From Alphaproteobacteria bacterium (GTDB lineage Bacteria > Pseudomonadota > Alphaproteobacteria > Rhodobacterales > Rhodobacteraceae), in NCBI GenBank assembly GCA_009908505.1, contig JAAAPD010000067.1:124001-188000 (forward strand): DNA of 64,000 bases. Reading direction: 5' to 3'. Position numbers and translations under genes: made by a program. A model generated the notes under the pieces. It made no database searches. It worked only from the letters and a program-made list of their open reading frames with translations, and was not told where the DNA came from. Positions 62,042-64,000 of this stretch are shown one piece after another (within the stretch, counting starts at the first letter, position 1; each line of letters opens with the position of its first letter).

Positions 62042-62072
62042 TTCCCTGAAAAGGACTTGAAAAGGAATCGGT

Positions 62073-62384
62073 ATGCAAAACGAAGAAGCCAGCCAGGGAT
62101 TCGCCGCCATGGGGTCGGAGGCGCGGCTTGACGTGCTGCGCTGCCTCGTTCGGGCCGGCCGTGACGGCCTGACGATCGGTGCGATCCAAGACCGAACCGG
62201 GATCGCACCCTCGACCCTTGCCCATCACCTGAAATTCCTGACGGCCGCCGGGCTTGTCATCCAGCACAAGCAAGGCCGTAGCGTGATCAACCGCGCGGAT
62301 TACGACCGGCTGGAGGCGCTGGCGGGGTTCATCCTCAACGAATGCTGTGCCGACGAAACCAGAAAGGTGGCCAACGATGGCTGA
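62073..62384 (+). CDS. ArsR-family metalloregulator
   Basis: 103 residues with a winged HTH: SEARLDVLRCLVRAGRDGLT, then IAPSTLAHHLKFLTAAGLVI and QGRSVINRADYDRLEALAGF, ending NECCADETRKV. The C-terminal C-C pair could bind metal(loid); the classic ELCVCDL box of ArsR is absent, so ligand placement differs. It should repress its own operon through the dyad upstream. It overlaps the permease gene by 8 nt. Confidence 0.92.
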   Translation: MQNEEASQGFAAMGSEARLDVLRCLVRAGRDGLTIGAIQDRTGIAPSTLAHHLKFLTAAGLVIQHKQGRSVINRADYDRLEALAGFILNECCADETRKVANDG

Positions 62385-63411
62385 TACGGGACTGATCGAG
62401 CGGCGTGGGCCGCGCCTGCCTGAACGGCTGAAAACCGTCTGGGCCGTGACCGCGCTGGTGCTGCTTGCAGTGGCGCTTCTAGACCCGCCGCAATTGCGGC
62501 CGACGGTAGAGTTCGCGCTTTCGGCCCTTGGCCGGACCGCGCCCTATATCGTCTTTGCCGTGATCCTGATCGCGGGACTCAAGGCGACGGGATCGGAAAC
62601 GCTGGTCTCGCGCGCCTTCGAGGGGCGCGAGGTCCAGGCGATCTTCATGGCGGCCGTCTTCGGCGGGCTGGCGCCGTTCTGTTCATGCCAGGTCATCCCC
62701 TTCATCGCTGCACTGATCGTCGCGGGGGCGCCGCTATCGGCGATCATGGCGTTCTGGCTTGCCTCGCCGCTGATAGACCCGCCGACGCTGCTGATCACCG
62801 CCGCGGCCCTTGGCTGGCCCTTTGCCATCGGCAAGGCGGTCGCGGCCATCGGTGTCGGTCTGATGGGGGGATTCGTCGTGCGGACCCTGACCCATGCGGG
62901 GCACCTGTCAAACGTGTCCCGTCAGAAATCGGGATGCGGATCCTGCTGCTCTTCGACACCCAAGACCGAGGCGCGCCCTGTCTGGCGCTTCTGGCAAGAG
63001 GCGGACCGCCGCGCCACCTTCCGGGGCGAATTTTTGGACAACGGCTTGTTCCTGTTGAAATGGCTGGCGCTGGCTTATGTTCTGGAATCGCTGCTGATCA
63101 CCTATATCCCCGCCGAGGCCGTGGCCGGTGTCGTTGGGGGCGAGGGCGTGCTGCCCATCGTGATCTCGGCCTTCGTGGGGATGCCCGCCTACCTGAACAG
63201 CTATGTCGCGCCGCCACTATTGGCCGGCCTGACCGAACAGGGCATGACCGCCGGTGCCGCGATGGCCTTCATGGTCGCCGGCGCAATCAGTTCGGTTCCC
63301 GCGATGGCCGCTGTCTGGGCGCTGGTCGTGCGCCGCGTCTTTGCGCTCTATCTCGCGCTCGGGATCGGGGGGGCGATCCTGTCGGGGGTTCTGTTCCAAC
63401 TGGTTGTCTGA
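62377..63411 (+). CDS. ArsP-like (DUF318) metal(loid) permease
   Basis: 344 residues with eight or so membrane segments in two permease halves. The first contains LAPFCSCQVIPFIAALIVAG, close to the (T/A)PFCSCSV motif of ArsP-type organoarsenical permeases. A loop with SGCGSCCSST (about residues 187-196) adds four Cys between the halves. It is coupled to the ArsR gene, so it probably exports a metal(loid) species; trivalent organoarsenicals are the known ArsP substrates, but copper or other metals cannot be ruled out. A strong hairpin terminator follows. Confidence 0.88.
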   Translation: MADTGLIERRGPRLPERLKTVWAVTALVLLAVALLDPPQLRPTVEFALSALGRTAPYIVFAVILIAGLKATGSETLVSRAFEGREVQAIFMAAVFGGLAPFCSCQVIPFIAALIVAGAPLSAIMAFWLASPLIDPPTLLITAAALGWPFAIGKAVAAIGVGLMGGFVVRTLTHAGHLSNVSRQKSGCGSCCSSTPKTEARPVWRFWQEADRRATFRGEFLDNGLFLLKWLALAYVLESLLITYIPAEAVAGVVGGEGVLPIVISAFVGMPAYLNSYVAPPLLAGLTEQGMTAGAAMAFMVAGAISSVPAMAAVWALVVRRVFALYLALGIGGAILSGVLFQLVV

Positions 63412-63434
63412 CCACCCGGGTTCGGTCGCAAACG

Positions 63435-63465
63435 AAAAGGGCGGCCCGCCGGGACCGCCCTTTTT
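63435..63465 (+). terminator. Bidirectional terminator between ArsP-like and IalB-like genes
   Basis: AAAAGGGCGG pairs with CCGCCCTTTTT around a CCCGCCGGGA loop (63435-63465). A-run and T-run flank the stem on both strands, so it can end both the plus-strand permease transcript and the minus-strand ialB-like transcript. Confidence 0.85.
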
Positions 63466-63484
63466 CATCCGCGAAGTCGCGAAT

Positions 63485-64000
63485 TTAGCCGGAACAGCGG
63501 CTTTCGGCCTCTTCCACCGCGGCGGTGAAACCCAGCAGGGAAAAGGTGTGTACGACCTGCGTGCCACGCCCCGACCGTCCGGTCAGCTTGGCCTCGGCCC
63601 CACGCTTCATGGCCGCCACGATCGAGGCATCATCCTCGGGTGACGCCGCCCAGGCCCATTCCCCTTCGCTGAAAAGCTCGTAGCTGTCGCCGCCGATTTC
63701 CATGCTGACCGTGGTGCCGTCCCCAAACGGATAGCCGCCGTTATAGCTGACCTGTCCCTGCACGCCCTCATCAGGCTGGTAGGACACGAACAACAGCACG
63801 TCGCCGGTGCTGGCCGAGACCGGGTTGCCATCGCGGAAGAATTCCTCGGTCTTGGGAGCGGAGACGCCCCAGCATTGCACCGGCTCCTCCTCGACGAAGA
63901 CGGACCAATCCGTGTTGGCCGCCACCCTGTTGGAGCTCTCTTCCTGGGCCAGTGCAGCCGTCCCGGCGAAAACCGCCGCTGCCACGGCCAGGCCGCGCGT
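63485..64000 (-). CDS. Invasion-associated locus B (IalB) family protein, 5' truncated
   Basis: The frame runs off the window edge; at least 171 residues are present. The N-terminal part (TRGLAVAAAVFAGTAALAQE) is a signal peptide whose first residues lie outside. The mature domain has WSVFVEEEPVQCWGVSAPKT, VLLFVSYQPDEGVQGQVSYN, SMEIGGDSYELFSEGEWAWA and LLGFTAAVEEAESRC, the IalB pattern with a Cys pair. IalB proteins are small periplasmic or surface-associated proteins of uncertain function. The GTG at 63985 is probably internal. Confidence 0.88.
   Translation of the reverse strand, partial: TRGLAVAAAVFAGTAALAQEESSNRVAANTDWSVFVEEEPVQCWGVSAPKTEEFFRDGNPVSASTGDVLLFVSYQPDEGVQGQVSYNGGYPFGDGTTVSMEIGGDSYELFSEGEWAWAASPEDDASIVAAMKRGAEAKLTGRSGRGTQVVHTFSLLGFTAAVEEAESRCSG

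Noticed and set aside
1-64000. CRISPR array, rRNA operon or complete insertion sequence
   Set aside because: No spaced direct repeats, rRNA-like sequence or transposase with terminal inverted repeats was seen.

Overview
The window is a high-GC alphaproteobacterial chromosome segment. It looks like a member of the Rhodobacteraceae (Roseobacter group). The signs are the ccoGHIS tail, the rsfS-rlmH-gpmI-envC-ctpA-rppH run, an IalB-family protein, Hint-domain secreted proteins, many LacI-controlled sugar ABC importers, and dense gene packing with ATGA/TGATG overlaps. All identifications come from reading the sequence; no database was searched.

Layout. 1-2878: end of the cbb3 oxidase assembly operon (ccoG tail, fixH, ccoI, ccoS). 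2880-8370: a LacI regulator divergent from a sugar ABC importer (two permeases and a binding protein, no ATPase) and a cytoplasmic GH5-like glycosidase. 8405-17861: an accessory block with a type I secretion ABC exporter and HlyD adaptor, a 690-residue repeat protein, and a 573-residue Gln/Asn-Gly/Gly-rich low-complexity protein. A 750 bp regulatory gap full of inverted repeats separates these from a CsgD-like LuxR regulator and a small helical protein. 17901-19473: a decayed zone with a broken nnrU gene, an integrase remnant and tRNA-Pro(CGG). 19489-28551: DMT transporter, leuB, a LysR/epimerase pair, an EEP-family protein, a membrane protein, leuD, a DUF429 protein and leuC. 28802-30890: an MscS channel, then an XRE regulator with a DUF2975 gene split by an amber codon. 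31146-38014: rsfS, rlmH, gpmI, an EnvC-like protein, ctpA, rppH, a Cys-rich exported protein and a methyltransferase. 38011-41571: rnr and dapE. 41837-44520: two tandem Hint proteins, the second lacking the expected catalytic residues. 44511-48613: a small protein, a glutamate-receptor-like channel, dapD, a LOG-family protein and gluconokinase. 48610-60498: a divergent sugar locus under a second LacI regulator, with a glucose/mannose-type ABC importer, a GH2 beta-mannosidase, and two isomerase plus Gfo/Idh/MocA pairs. 60495-64000: a small protein, rlmN, an ArsR-regulated ArsP-like permease and a truncated ialB-family gene.

The best candidate for an undescribed system is 8405-17358. An exporter, two unusual probable substrates and a CsgD-like regulator are arranged like a biofilm-matrix or surface-fibre module. 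The two probable substrates share a short motif of the form Q-x-x-N-V-L-x-(D/N). Other points of interest are the active/degenerate Hint pair, an ionotropic-receptor-like protein with a non-canonical pore loop, and a decayed element next to tRNA-Pro.
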